A DNA stretch of 64,000 bases from Otis tarda (lineage: Eukaryota; Chordata; Aves; Otidiformes; Otididae). Each line of letters begins with the position of its first letter. Within the stretch, counting starts at the first letter, position 1. The notes beneath the pieces are model-generated. The model had not been told where the DNA came from, ran no database searches, and was given only the letters and a program-made list of their open reading frames with translations. The stretch is taken from NCBI GenBank assembly GCA_026413225.1, contig CM048552.1:59845001-59909000 (forward strand), in the 5' to 3' direction. Below, piece by piece: positions 24,372 to 39,300 of the stretch. The translations under genes were made by a program, and so were the position numbers.

Positions 24372-27300
24372 CTGTAAGAGATTTAAAACCAGAATATATA
24401 TTAGCATATGCACACATATCAATTCACATGTGTGTAATACAGTCACATACAGTACACGCATTAGTACATAATGAGCCTTTAAAAGGAAGTTATTTCTGCT
24501 AAAGCCCTCTGTTTTGAAGAAAGAAGAACAAAAAACCTTCCAAAATAGGTGGGAGGGGAAGAGCAGGACAGATAAAGACTTCATTCATGTAGGCCAAACC
24601 TACTTAGCCAATTAAAGACACCATGAAAAGTCAGTGCCTAATAGGCTCAAGACAAGGAGCAGGTTCACTGTTTCAGATACACAAACTAGCTTTTCTTCTA
24701 AGAGTTCTCTGACAGCCATTTCCTCCTAAAATGTCACCTGCCATTCTGGCCAATGTATGTCCAGGCAATTAAAACAATGATTTGATACATATTCATCTTG
24801 TTGAGGAAATAACTCCAAGTTCCAAGTTCCAAGAACAGACTCTGCCTACACCACTACTAGGGGTGCGTAAGTACTTGTTGATTCATTTTAAAAAAAGCTG
24901 ACTGATTCTAATACTATTGCTTTTGTTTGTGGCAGTTTAATTACAGGATTGACAGCCATTTTAATCTCTTCAAAGCTCCAAAGGCCTCTCAGCAGCTAAT
25001 CCAATTATATCTACTCCACAAGCTACAGCCTCATCTAAGAGATGATTAATTATTGATTAAGCCAATCAAAAAGTATTAACAAAGATTTATTTAATCCTTA
25101 CTTTTTATCACCTCATTTATATGTGGATTATGGCAAAAGCTGTAAGGGCAAAGATAACATTTTGATTTTCTGTTGGAAAAAAAAATAATGGAGAATACCT
25201 CTAAATATTCAGGAGTCACCTTAAATAAAGGAGTGGAGGCTTGATGTCAGTTTACCCCATGCTTGAAAGGCAGCCCAGTAAAACTGCCAATTTAACACAC
25301 ATACCACCCTCCCAAGCCACTGACAATAAAACTCCATCACTCAGTGGGGAAGCAAAGGCATTTCACCAGCTCTCTGCCTGGTCTGCACTACTAATTTGGC
25401 TGAAAAAGGGGACAAAAATTGCTTAAACACAGCTATCAATCTGACCTTAACCCAACCATAGGAACAGCAAGAAAAGCAACATCTGAGTTCCATGGCATGC
25501 GTACGCTAGATATTGTACAGTCAAGCAGCAGTTAATTTAAGTTTCCAAGAGTCTTTTTTTTGCTCAGGAAGAGCAGAGACCAGCAAAAGAAACACAGCCA
25601 TTTACACAGATATGGCAATCAGGTACTACGGGCATAGGCTCACAAATCCCACTGCCTGCAGCATTTCAGAAGACGAGAAACTGGGCCTGGAAAAGCTGCT
25701 GTGGTTTGGCAAATCCGGTCTGGGTGGGAAGCTGGAGCCAGGGAAGGAGATTTGTAATGACCATACTAGAAGAGCATAGGCCAGACTCTGCCTGTGTGTG
25801 TACCTAAGAGTAGGATCTATCTTTAAATAGACTGGAGATAGCTTGCCATACTTGAGGACTGACAGCAACTCCTCTTCCTTCAGGCAATGCAATCTATAGT
25901 ACGCAGATTCTGCCCAAATGAGAACGCTCTTGTGTCACTTAAGTTTTCAAGTATTTGCTGGAGATGCGTGCAAAAAGAGATCAAAAGAATACTCAAAATC
26001 AGATCTGAAAGGGCTCAAAAAATGAAGACTGCAGATCTAGTGTCCAAACAGTACCAGAACCCTCCCTTGTCGGCTGCATGAGTCCCCCACACGGGCAAAG
26101 CTGGAGTGCTTTGGAGTTGCATCTGATAGCAAACACTTTTTTCACAGGAAAAAACCCTATACATCTAAGGCCTTTTTGGCTTTTAAACTTTAAACACCAT
26201 GATACAAAACAAATGTCCTTTGAAAATCTGTAATCAGTCTTGCTACAATTCTTCAGTGCCACTTACTCTAGTTCAAGCATCAGTAGTGAGTTATTATTTT
26301 TGGAGAAGAATAACCTGAAGAATAAATCCTTGCTTATATTTTTAAAGTTCCAAAAGTAAAACATAGCTACAAAGAATGAAATCACCTTTGTTAGCTCTCT
26401 AAGCTGAGAGGATCCTAGATTTGTTTTAAAAATCATAACACATACTCTTGGGTTACAACATTTAACATGGCAGCCAGAAGTCAAAGAATCACAAGATTTA
26501 CTAGTAATTTACAATTTATTATTGGTAATAAGTAAATTATAACGGGTGGTAAAGGATAAAGAAACTTCAAGAAAAAGGAAAGAGAAACAAGGGAAAAAAG
26601 ATCCCAAGGTCCCCTTATGTGGGGACCTCCCTCTCCTCACATCAGGATACTTATAAGATACCAGTAAATACTGTTAGAAAGTCCTATGTCATCATTTGTC
26701 AATGACAAAGAAATAGCTCTTTCTCTGCAACTTGCCTTTCGCGCTTCACTTTTACACCCTGATACACACCCTCCAGAACTTGATAAGAAAGCTTTTTTTC
26801 TCCTGGTGAGTCATCTGTGGAGACACCGAACACCAGATGCAACACACGAGACACATCCATATGCACAAGTCTTGGTCTGTGGTTTTTGTGGTGTTCTTTT
26901 GGGGATAAATGCACCAAGTTTTGCACAACAATGTAATGTAGAAGTCCAAGTCACTGAAGTGCATTTGTATCTTCTTTTGTGATGCTCAAAGGCCTGTTTC
27001 TCAGCTTGCTGTACTCATTTCAAAGTGCACCATTATGATCTGTGCTGTATTGCATTTAAGTTTCGTTCCCAGTGCATTTCCTCCTCTCTAGGCTTTAACC
27101 ATGAGCTAGGCTGATCTCACGTTTCGTAGAATAACAAGGATGTTTGTCAATTACCTTTCTGTTCCTGCATGAGCTTCCTGCTTTGCAAGTCCTTGAACGG
27201 GATGAATGATGGTTGTTACAAGTTTGCTGTTCTTTCGCTGTATTAAGAGGCTGAACTCCATACATCCTTCCTCAAATGCTACTCAGTAAAACTGAACTGT

Positions 27301-30300
27301 ACGAAGACAGAAATATTCTAGGCCACAAAAAGATGAGGTAGGAGGAGAAGAAGGGATCAGCCTGTTTTTTCCTAACGATAACCTAGTTCTAATATGGTAT
27401 AAGACATGGCGTCCTTTCACCAGTGAAGACTTGACTGCAAGCTCTGAACACTACACAAGCTTACTCCTGTTTTCAAAGAGGGAAAATACAGAGGGAGACA
27501 GATAAAAAGATCTGGGCTACCTACAAAGCTAGCTTCAGAAGTTCAGAACAGCTGCCTGCCAAATAACAAAATTTTGGGTAGGGTTGCAAGAGGCATCACT
27601 CAGCTAACTTCAGTACCGCACAAGAGCCCAGAGAGCTGATTCTTACATGGTATGAATGGCCTCAGCTCTACCAGCCTCAGCAACTTGCCCAGTTAGCACT
27701 TGCTGCTTAGAGACCTCAGCTGAGCTTTGACAGCTTGGGCTCGCTGAGGATGTGCTTACTGTTTAAGTGAGATCCAACGTGGCAAGGGAAGCACAGAAAC
27801 TGGCACGTATAGCCTAAGACAGTTTGCTATTCAGAAATTGAATGTTTATGGTATATGTGTAGGGCAGAAAAGAGATTGCTTCAGCCCAGTAGGTGGCAGT
27901 GGGAATACTTCTGTATCCATGAAGATATATACAAGTACACAATGTGCATATTTATACATATTTGAACATCCTTATGTGACCTCCCATTTACTCAAATACA
28001 CCTCCTTGCAACATTCATTTTTCTGATGCAAACAAAGCATTCTATTCACGTGTACTTAGAAACACACCATCATTAAACAGTTGGTAAAATGCATTCTCTT
28101 CTTCTACTTCCAGATCTCCCAAGAGTCCCCCCAAATATACCTATACAATTTTTAGCTTCCTGCTTCCCATTTAGCTTGATAACGACTCAAAAAAATCATT
28201 CTCTTGTTTTGAAGGGTAACTCTTTCTTGTCTGCTCTATGTGCTATAGGGCAGTATTGACACATGGAATTAATGATGGTGTCTGTAATGAAACAGCCATC
28301 ATGTAAACACCAGTCTGCTCCTTTGATAAAATGGCATGTTAGGGACCTATTCACCTCCCTATAATTGAGTGCTACATAATAGTTCTGATCCTTTCATGTA
28401 ACATTATTTTGTTCTATGATTAGAAAGGGGAGGAAAAAAAAATATATGTAACATTGCCTTCTTCATTCATCCTGTGATTAATTTTGTGTTTTTAATGAGT
28501 ATGGTTGCTTATTTAGACAGGTTCTCTTACATACTTGTTTTGTTGACTTCTGTTCAATGTACAACAAAACCCAAGCTGTGATAATTGGAGACCATTTCAT
28601 CAGCAAAAGGATTCTTGCTCTTAATACAAGGTTGGCTTGGAAAAAGCATCCTGACATTTTAAATAAGTCAATTAATACACAATTCTACCTACCATTTATA
28701 ATAGAAAAAATGTTAGCATTTTTTCCAGACATTTTAATTAACACAGAGTATTTCCAATAATCTATGATATAAACAGACAGAATATCATACCACACTGATT
28801 TAATTAAGGTGGCTAACCCGATATTTTGCAAAAATGAAAGATGGAGTTAAATCTTTTTTTTTTTTTCAGATTTGTGGAGTTTTTCAAAGGTCAGAGATAT
28901 GCATCACATACAGAGGACACTGATTTACAGTCACCAAACAATTCTCAATAAAACAATAAGATGGTATTGACCCTTACTGCAGACAAAGCCCACAGAGTTA
29001 CTTCAGGGCCAAATTCAGGCATCCAGCAATCTACCTAACATCTACATCTCCCAAGAGCTGCAGTAATCAAGATTTTTCATCTTCACTTACAGTTATAATA
29101 TATACATAATCATTTTTAAAAGTAATATCCAGCCAAATTTGAGAAAAATACTAATTTCTAGAAAAGCTTTTGTAGAACCTAACTCTATGGTAAAATATTG
29201 GGGCAGGGGAAATGAGTTCACAAACAATATTCAGCTTTCCTCCACACATTTTGATAAAACAAAACTGGGTGATTATTTTTAATCCAGCCCTGTTGACAGT
29301 CAATTACACCAAGAACAGGCCTAAATACCAACAACCTAAGAGAACAGTAAAACTTTGGAAGTAAGACCTGAAGTGACCAAAAGCATGGATCAGTTTTACA
29401 TCACCTCAAAGCAGTTTCAATTCTTCAGTGCCAATGCTGAAAATAAAGAGAAATCTGGAGAACAAAAAAACACTGGCATCTTATGGAACAAGGGAGATAA
29501 TACCACTTTATTCCTTAAAGTTTCAATAAACCTGTACAAAGGCTACAGTGTAAACAGTTTGCAGCCATTAATGAAGACTAACTTTTCAATGAAGTAGTAC
29601 TGTTTTGCAAATTTGTTTTCTGAGTTCAATCCGACATCAGGTAACTTTTAAAAAATGATACCATGCCAGTCAAAGCCAGATCTAGAACATCCCAGTGACA
29701 GGAAGGGAAGCAAATTTGTCAGTTCTTCAACTTTTTTTTTTTTTTCCCATACTTTTCCTTTCTCTAGTGAAAGCATGCTAGCTCTTTAAAGCTTAGCTTC
29801 CATTACAGGGATGATACAAGTGTACTATGCAAACCAGCTTTGCTGTACATCATCCAAGTTCACTCTAAGCTCTTGTTCAAATTACACACATAAAGTTACA
29901 TAAACTTGTTCAAGATCAGAAGGAGGAGCTGCTGGTTCCCTGTCCAATTTTCTCCCCTCTTATAAGCAAAGCACTGCACCAAACTGAAACTGCTCAGTTC
30001 ATGGTATATGTCCCCTCCTATGGTGACAACAACAAAGACCAGCAGAAGTAGGAAACCTGCCACCAGCAGTCTGCCTCAAAGCAAGATTCAATACCCAGAA
30101 TCAACTGAAGACTCCTATCAAAGCAAATCTCCAGTTTAAATTTGTAGGTTGCAAACCAAAGGAAAAAAAACTGCATTCCACTGGTAGATTTAAGTCTCTG
30201 AAAACTCCCAGCACTGAAAGGCTCAAACAGGAGGCAGAAGTGTTCAATTCCAAAAACACGGAGGGGCTCTCAATGCTATGAGCATGTTACTAACTTTTTC

Positions 30301-33300
30301 TGCTTGTATACAAGTCTGGCAGCTTCCCATTTTATTTAACATCTGCAAAACCCACAATTGCACTCAATTACATTAATTAAAAACATCCCACAGCCTCCCC
30401 AAACCAAGTCTTACTTTCTTTTTCCTTCCTGCCAGCACTTCCCCCATAATTTCTAGTAAAACAAAAAGGGTGGGAAGAACAGTCAAGTGATTTTATTCAC
30501 GTTAGCACAGCACCTAAAAGGGTCACATCAACAACACTGCCCCACAGTAATCCCTATACTAAAAACCAACCAACCAAAAACCTCACAACAAAAAGAGTCT
30601 CAGCCCTGAAGAGTTCGCAATCTAAGTGCTATAGAAGAAACTGCAGGTGGGTGTAACTGACACAGAAAGCCCAAGGTGAAAGTAATGCTACTGGCCAAGA
30701 AGATAAGTAGTGACACAGTGTATCAGCTGCTTAGTTATTGTCAGTTTGTAGCAGGCAACACAGCAGGTGCCTCCAATCCTCCAAACTGAAAAGGCTCTTA
30801 TGCTACAGTAATGCCATTTGGACTTTCTGTGTAACTGCCACAGTGATAGCAACTGACTTGTCTTCAGTCTTAGTTTATCTCCAGTCTCAATCTCCCTTTA
30901 AAAAAAGTTTTAGACCATTTAGTAATTTTATTGCAGTACCCCTAACGCTCAGCATCTTAATTCTCTAGCTAACATAGCAATCATTCCATTTACATAGCAG
31001 TTCAATTAAGATTACATGTGCATTGCATTTTCTTCCCTTTACTAAAAAGGCTATAACATACTACACTTGTAAATAAAGTGAAAAAGTATCCAATTACTTC
31101 ACCAACAGTCTCAGATCAGCTGTTCTGAGATCCTTCCCTGCTTTCACTCTGGTTTATAATTCAGTCTTTGTCAGCTAATATATCAAATCCAGATTCTCCC
31201 ATATCTTTTGCTGTATTCCTGATCTTTAAAGGAGATGTAAAAATACTTAATTTGCTGAATTTCTCTCAATAGATCTTGTTATTTGAATATCTACAGACTC
31301 TCACAAAACACAAGCACATTTCTAGCTGCTAACTTTTCCCATGTTTGAAGAATGATCCATTTATATATTTACCTAAATTCCAAAAGCTCAGTTCAATAGT
31401 AGATCAGTATTACATTAAGTATTCCTCAAGAATGTAAAACTCTGCTTACACAAAAAGCAAACTACAAGCAATCTCTCCAGTATGGCTACAAGTATGGGGG
31501 AAGAAAAACCTGCAAATTCTTGCCATATTGAGTCAAAGAGAAAAAATGTTGCAGCTACCAGCACAGAGCTGTTCCCTTTTTGTATGCAGAGAGTTATAAA
31601 ACAAACATAAAAATAAGCTTTCTGTATCAATAACATAAACCTTTATGTCATATTAAATACCATTTTCTTTTATGGCATTACCCCAGTCATTTGAAACAAG
31701 TTATAAAGGCTCATTTGTAATCCAGTCCACACTTATTCTAATAAATCCACAATAATTCTTAACTGTAAATTCTATTTAAATTGCTCCATTATATAATTTA
31801 TTGCTTCTGGTGACAAATATTTTCACACTGTATTTGTTCTTCATATAAGCAGCAGACTTAAGTCATTACCATGAGACGCTGTTCACTGACTTGCAAAAAA
31901 CGAGTACACTTCCCTTGGGCTTAGATTGCATCCCATACTTTAAAAGGAGAAATTATTTTCATTCTTATCAGCCTATCCATTTAGAAGGCTGGTCCCCTCA
32001 TCACCAGATCTTCCCGATTCTGTCCAGTCCTCTCCAAAAGAGGTCTCCTCTGAAGCCTTGTTACATATCACTCTTTTCTTTGAAGAGCTAAACATTTTCC
32101 TCTGCAGTTAAAGTGGTCCTAAGAGGTTGACTATAGCAGTATTTTTAAGCACTAGACCTTCGTAAAGAGCCAGGATATGAGCTGCCTCCCTCAAAAGCAG
32201 CTATGATACAATACCTGGAAAGTTTATCAAACATGTTGACAAGCTTCATAGCTTCATATTCCTTTTGTTCTTCCGTCATTTCATCCATTGGATTGGGCAT
32301 TGGTTCTTCTAAGTGACCAGTGATAAGGTTAATGCTGGAGGTGGAAAAACAATGCAGTTTACATTTCTACAGAAATATGTACATAAATTGCCTATCTTCT
32401 TGATACGAGGAAAGAGGCACACTAACAGAAACCACCAAGACTAAAACTGTCTGAACTGCACATGAAAGTTTTTACTATAAATAATCAACTTTCATATTTA
32501 AACCTTTTTTGTAGCCTTTTCCCATGAACTGTGATTCACTGTTGGTTCACTGTATTAATTTCTTGTTAGCTACTCAAAAATACACAGTCCACTAGTACTT
32601 GCTATGTTATAATCCATACACAAGCAGTCTGAATGAAGGGGAATAACGATTGTAATAATGACAAGAGAAATAATGACATAGATGGGGAACAGAATGACAG
32701 ACACATGTTTGTAACTGATTCTTACAGGTTCAGTTTTAAAAATATAGACAAGTTCCAATTACATTTTCTTATTCATGAAAAAATGTTTAATTAGTTTACC
32801 ATTCCCCTCCCATGTTGATTTTGCTCAAACCAAATTAAGGTTACTTTACTTTGAGAATTTACAACATCAGTTTTATTTTCACTGTTAAAAGTAAACAGCA
32901 ATACAGAAATGGTAACAAAAGGAGAGAAGTAGTTTTAAAGAACGCTTTCAGGGAAAATTATCTTTTCAAGCAGTTTAATTACAAACATTTAACAGCAATA
33001 CAGAAAATTAGATGCATAAAGCAACTGATAGTTGTCTTGAATGTTTAAGTGTCAGCTTTTAACTACATAGATGTTACAGTTTTACTTATATACATATAAC
33101 TGGTTGTTAGGCTTTTGAAAGAAGAGCAGAGACAAAAGAGCAAGAAAAAAATTCCTGAAGTGCAGAAATAAAAAAAATCCTCCTATTTTAGAGTTTGTTT
33201 CTTAGCATAGAAGCCATATAATTTCTCATACATTTAATCCTCTCTTTCATTCGTGTTCCTTAACAAGAACCTTTCAATAAGCCACAACCCACCCCTGTCA

Positions 33301-36300
33301 TATACCTAATCATAGAATCACAGAATAGTTTGGGTTGGACGGGACCTTTAAAGGTCATCTAGTCCAACCCCCCTGCAAGAAGCAGGGACATCCCCAACCA
33401 GATAAAGTTGCTCAAAGCCCTGTCCAACCTGGCCTTGAATGTTTCCAGGGGTGGGGCATCCACCACCTCTCTGGGCAACCTGTTCCAGTGCTCTACCACC
33501 CTTGTTGTAAAAAATTTTTTCCTTATGTCTAATCTGAATCAACCTCCTTCTAGTTTAAAACCATTACTCCTTGTCCTGTCACAACAGGCCCTGCTAAAAA
33601 GTTTGTGTGAGTAATTCAAGGAAAACAGAGTAAAGCAGAAAAATAACATGCTTCAGATGCCCAGTATCAACAATTTCAGAACCTCCTTAAAGTGGCATTA
33701 AATCACAGATGTAGCATGACAAACTGAAACCTCTAACACCAAGTCAATTACAATTAATAAAAATCAACAGAGCTTCTATATGATCACTGAATTCTTCAAA
33801 AAAATACACTGGATTTCTGATGCATGACTTCTGTAGAAGTTGTTTTGCTCCTTCCATATTTATCTACGTGACCTACTCAATTCTTCAGAAAAAATTTCAT
33901 ACCAGGCAATCTGACTGATTGAAACTAGACCTACTGGTTTCTTCCTTTTTTACAAAGTCCAACTTAAAACCTTAAGCCACATTTGACACCTTTGTTTTCT
34001 CTGTTACAGAGACATGCCCCACAAATAACAGTAGTGTGACAACTTCATGTGGGTTCATGGAAAATCTGGGGCAAAAGCCACCCTTGCTAAGTTGGTTACT
34101 ATTTTTTTTTTCCCAAGATTTGCTCAATTGTTAAAAAAAAAAAAAATCTCTTTTCACACTTCAATTTTAAGTAGTTATTCAGCCTCATATTCTGTAAAGA
34201 AAGGCTTCCACCTAAGAACTCCTTCAAACTTCCTCATAGTTACCATGATGCAAAAAATTCCTTTAGCTTTTTTGCTATAGACTTCCTCCCTTTCTCCAGC
34301 TACTTACATCTCAACCATTTAATGACCATATACACACTGCAGGCTTCCAGCTTTTGATGAACCTGTGAAGAAGGTTCTGTTTATCTTTTATTCTTTATCA
34401 TTTATTCTTAATGTCTCTGGTAAGGTGCTCTTCAAAAACTTTTTGGCCTGCTTTGATACTCTTTTACGGTATCGTCTCCGACAGCCTCCTTTATTCCCAT
34501 TTAACAATTCCATCATTTAAAGTATCCATTTAAATGGCCAACACCCCGAATCTCTAATATGCATCTTGAAAGTGCTCCTATGCCATCCACAAACATTTTG
34601 CATTTTTGTTCCTTATTTCTTTTTGACATTTCTTTTTTGGAGCCATGTGACTATTAAAGGCTTGTTTCTCAATAGATAGACTTCCTGAAGTCAACAGGAG
34701 ACAATAGTTAATATAAGCACATGTAATTCCCAAAATGGCTCACTGGAAAAGGTGAAACAAAAAAATTATGTCAAAACATCTAAATTGCAACAGGATATGC
34801 AGAATTAAAAACAATACTGTACTTTGGTTTCGCAGATTTGTATTCTTCTGTATCTGTATCTTCATCATCTGAGTACCAATGCTCTCCTCTTCCTCCTGCT
34901 AACAGGCCCCTTGCTGCCAGCAAGCCTGCTGCGTTACCATAGCCTGTATATTTCAACAAGGTGTCAACTGCAAAGAGTGATACAGAAAACTATTCAGCTA
35001 TAATCAGCTACAAGACAAAAACCAGCATAGTGTTACAAGAACTGAGAGTTACAGCAAGAGGCAAATATACTAATTACAGCAAGACTTTCTATAAAAGGGA
35101 AAAGAAGTAGTAATTTTTACCTCTCTCTTTACAAAGAACGAAAAGAAATTCTCCTGCAATTTGCTTTACTCCAAGGTCAACATGTGTCATAAGGCGCACA
35201 AGCTTGTTTCTCACTGTTGTGCCAACTTCTGGACGATTTGATACGTCTCTTAATGGAGGTAATACCTAGGAGCACAAAAAAAGGAGAACCAGCATAGAAT
35301 GCGTGGCAATACCTACCCAATCCTTGCATAAACAAACACAGTCAACGGAAAAGAAAATACTGTAAGCTCTGCTCCTTCAAAAAAAAAAGGAATAAAATCA
35401 ACCCAACTATGTTTACATGCACTAGTAATGACCCTTGCTTCTTAATATATTCAGGCCTTCTGGTCTGCCATCCTGGGCAGAAGTGTACTCAGTCCCAAAC
35501 GTAGACTTTAAAAAAAAGAGACAACTATAGGGGGTTTAAGAGTACAAATGAATGTCCCAAAATAGCTGGCCAACAGGCAGCAGTAACCTCATGTTCTTTG
35601 TTTCTTCTGTTTTACTCAGGTATCCAGTCAAAGCACTAAAAATATCAGCTTAAGGAAACCTACAGTATTAACATGATGTATAATTTATCATACAATGAAT
35701 ATATTTACAATGAAAAATCAGGAAAATAAGTAACATTGCAAGTTCTACTACCATAAATTTCAAAAATTTGCTCTACATGAATAGAGGAAATGCGTACGTC
35801 TCCTAGAAAAGATTGTCTTAACAGCTCAAGCTAAATTTAAAAATATTTTGGAGAAAATACTATTTAACATTTCCTCAAACACACTATTTTCTAATTTCCC
35901 ACTAAATGTCATTAATGTTGTTAACTTCGACCCTTAAAAAAGGCAAGAAGTGCCTGAAATATGGGTGGTTTTGCAACCCAACTTCCATCTCCTTGTGCAT
36001 ATGCCTTCAGATTCAAAACATACATTAATTTTTCCACATTAACGTGATATGATATGATCTGCAAACAAATCCGGGCCATAACATGAAATGTTTAATGATC
36101 TGAAGACTCCTATAAGAATTACGGATCTTCAGTGTTTTACTAGGGAACGAAACCAAAGCCGTCATTAATTGTCATAAGAAATTGCAAGTCCTTTGTCTTC
36201 TAGGTGTCTAATGTAAAATGCCATGTTCTGTGCAAAATTACTGCACAATTACTACTGAAATCAGACTCAACTGGGAAATGATACTTAAACAAATGAATGC

Positions 36301-39300
36301 TACAGTATTGACTATTTGAAAAAAAAACAGACCCCATCTTTTGCAACCTAAGTATTCAAACAACTAGCAAAAACATTTTACTTTGTTCCTGCTTACTTTC
36401 CCCAATGGGGACAGTACAACGACTGCCATTTCACAATGTGTTGTGAGAATGAATTAATGTTTTTAGAGTACTCTAACACTAATACAGTGATGAGTACCAT
36501 AGGATAGTCCATGAGGAAATTAATCATTCTGTCTTCAGATCAGAATTTGAATAGTGCACAATAAAGCAAGCCTAAGGCCAACACTTAACAATGAGGGTAA
36601 TTGAAAATATCAAACATCCGTTCATGCAGTTAGCAGTCTCCATCCATTCTATGCACTATATGAGGCAGCAGTCCTGTGGTAGGAGACAGCATGCAATTAC
36701 ATCTTGACATCTAGATGCTGAGATGTCGTAAAAACATGCAGACAACTTCATTTTCTAACTTCTGAACATTTGGCTCCGCAATTTATTTTTATTTCTTTAT
36801 TTTTTACTTAACAGATCAGAAGAGCATCCTAGGAAAGAACTGCTGCAAACAAAAACAATAAACAGCAAGAACGAGTTTCTTAAATTCCTCAAAACCACTT
36901 TCCTGTATAGATGAATGAGGCCAAAAAGATGTGCTCTTTTCCATTATAAACTCCATTTATGAATTCAGGTGCAGCTTTGATCTTGCAGCGGCATCTATGA
37001 TGCAACTCAAATATCACTGCAGCTTAGGAAAAACAACAGCTTTCAGCCAGTTTCAGCCATCTTTCCCTTGCTCATCTTTTAACTTCTCTCCACTTGACTT
37101 CAGGAAAAGCAGCAAAACAAACAAAACACCACACTCAACCCCCAAGCCACAGAGATCCTTTAGATCTTTAACCATGGCATGGAAATCTTTTTGTCCTGTA
37201 AAACACCTACCCACAGTCTGTACTTTATTAAACAACTTTTTTCAGATACCAAGTGACAAAGTGTGCCTCTGTTCAGGGACAGAGTTTTACTCTGGCAGAA
37301 CAGCTGATACACACTGGTACACCAGTTTCAATTCCAACGACTCCTGCCTGCTGAGGTCAAACTAAAGCTGAAGTAGAACCCATTAAAACACCTGTAGCCT
37401 CACTGGCTACCACACAGCTTTGCAAAGTTTTATGAAATGCACTGAATTTTTCTGGATATGCTGGATGTAAGGGGACAGACCTCACCGAGTTCTCTGCTCC
37501 TGTGTCACATGATCCATGGTGACCCACATTAACGCAGCTTTACAGTACTCCTAATGTTGTTATTTAACAGCTCTACAAAACGTACCATGGAACTAAGGCC
37601 ATAATACCTATTGATTTACATGACTGAAAAATTATTTCTATAGCTGACAGCTGTCAGAGACCTAACAGAAAAAAAAAAACAATACTGCAGAAAACTTTCT
37701 GGGTAATTTAATATGAAACCGTTCATACTTTTAAAGTATCAGTGTCATGCACTGATGTACAAACCTCAAAATTTATCATTAGCTTGATAATCAAATTTTC
37801 ATGAATATTTTACTTACCTGAGCTTTGATAAACTTCCTGATATTCCTATGAGTTCGGCAGCATTCAGTCAATAAACTGAGAACTGGTGTCAGACCTTCTC
37901 TATAGCTGCTTCCCTAAAACAAAACCAAATACAAATAAAATATTTTTAAGAGCAAATATTCCTTTTTCAAATCCTATGAACCCTTCGCTAAAGTCATATA
38001 CAACAGCCAAAATATGAACTTTACATAGATATAAACAAAGAGCCAAATATTCATCCTTGCACACACACAAGCAAGTATCCTTCAGACATTCACAGGAATT
38101 TCTTCTCAGTTTTGAGGTATTTAACAACCTAGAAGCAAAGACATCCATATTTGTGCTAAATACTGCTGAAAGGTTTGTAAGAAGCTTTACGTATGTGCAC
38201 TTTTTGCTTTAATGAAAAAGGCCCCTTTTGTGAAGAATCTTTGCAGCCCATACCTTGTCTATTCTCTTCTCCATGAAATCCAGTAAAATTTGAATTGCTC
38301 CCATATTCATACCATTGTATTTTATATCTGTTTCCTCTTGGGATGATGGACTAATAAGAACATCCAAGCAAGAAACGGGAACATTGCTTAAGAGGTTGAT
38401 TGCATTGCTGAAACAGATTTAAAAAATCCATTATTCATTTGGAAGAAAGAATTAAAAACAGAGTACAACTCACCATAAACTGTTTGTACAACTGCAACCA
38501 AAAAGAGGCCTTGCAACTCAAACAATGCTTTATTTTCTACTCTCTGGGTTTTAAAGAAGGTGGTATGCATTATCGCCTGTGTGCTGGCTCTTGGAACAAA
38601 CAAGGGAAAAGAAAGACAAAAGCTACAAACGCTATACTGCAGCAGTGCATTATTGCTTCCAGCCCCCACAGTACCCCATCCCACAGATAAGGCACAGCTT
38701 CCAGCAGCGTGTTACAGCAGCTGATCTCGCAGGACAGCAGGGGGAACTCTCACATTGATTTGCAGCGGTCAGAGTTTTTTTCCTCCTTGAAACTTAACAC
38801 ATTTTACAACACATCCATATTACCATCATTAATGTGACAAAATACACCACAGAAAACATTTCCTCCTTCTATAACAGTGGGGTGTGGTGGCAATTTCTCA
38901 GGTCCCCTGATACATTTTCACTTTTACGTAGCTTGCAGTGTACAGGAAATACAGAAGGCTTTTAACACATTAAAAAAAGATTCAGGTTTATTTACCAAGC
39001 ACCACTTTTCAGTAACTGGCAGTCTTTGCATTCTACAAAGCACAAAGAGGAGCACTTCCTAAACACCCATTAAGTAATTTAAATTAGACCACGGGGTCCC
39101 TCCCTCCTCTTTAAAGGAGTAAGATGAAACTTACTTTGCAAGGGTCTCTTGTATAGTATACACCCCTTGAGTTTGCTATCTATCCTGTTCTCGTTACACA
39201 GACCTAGCTTTGTACTCTTCCTTCACATGGGCAGGAGTATGTGTACGTTATCTGTACACAGATGCTGCAAAAATTAGAATTCTGTCATTATTTACTTGCT

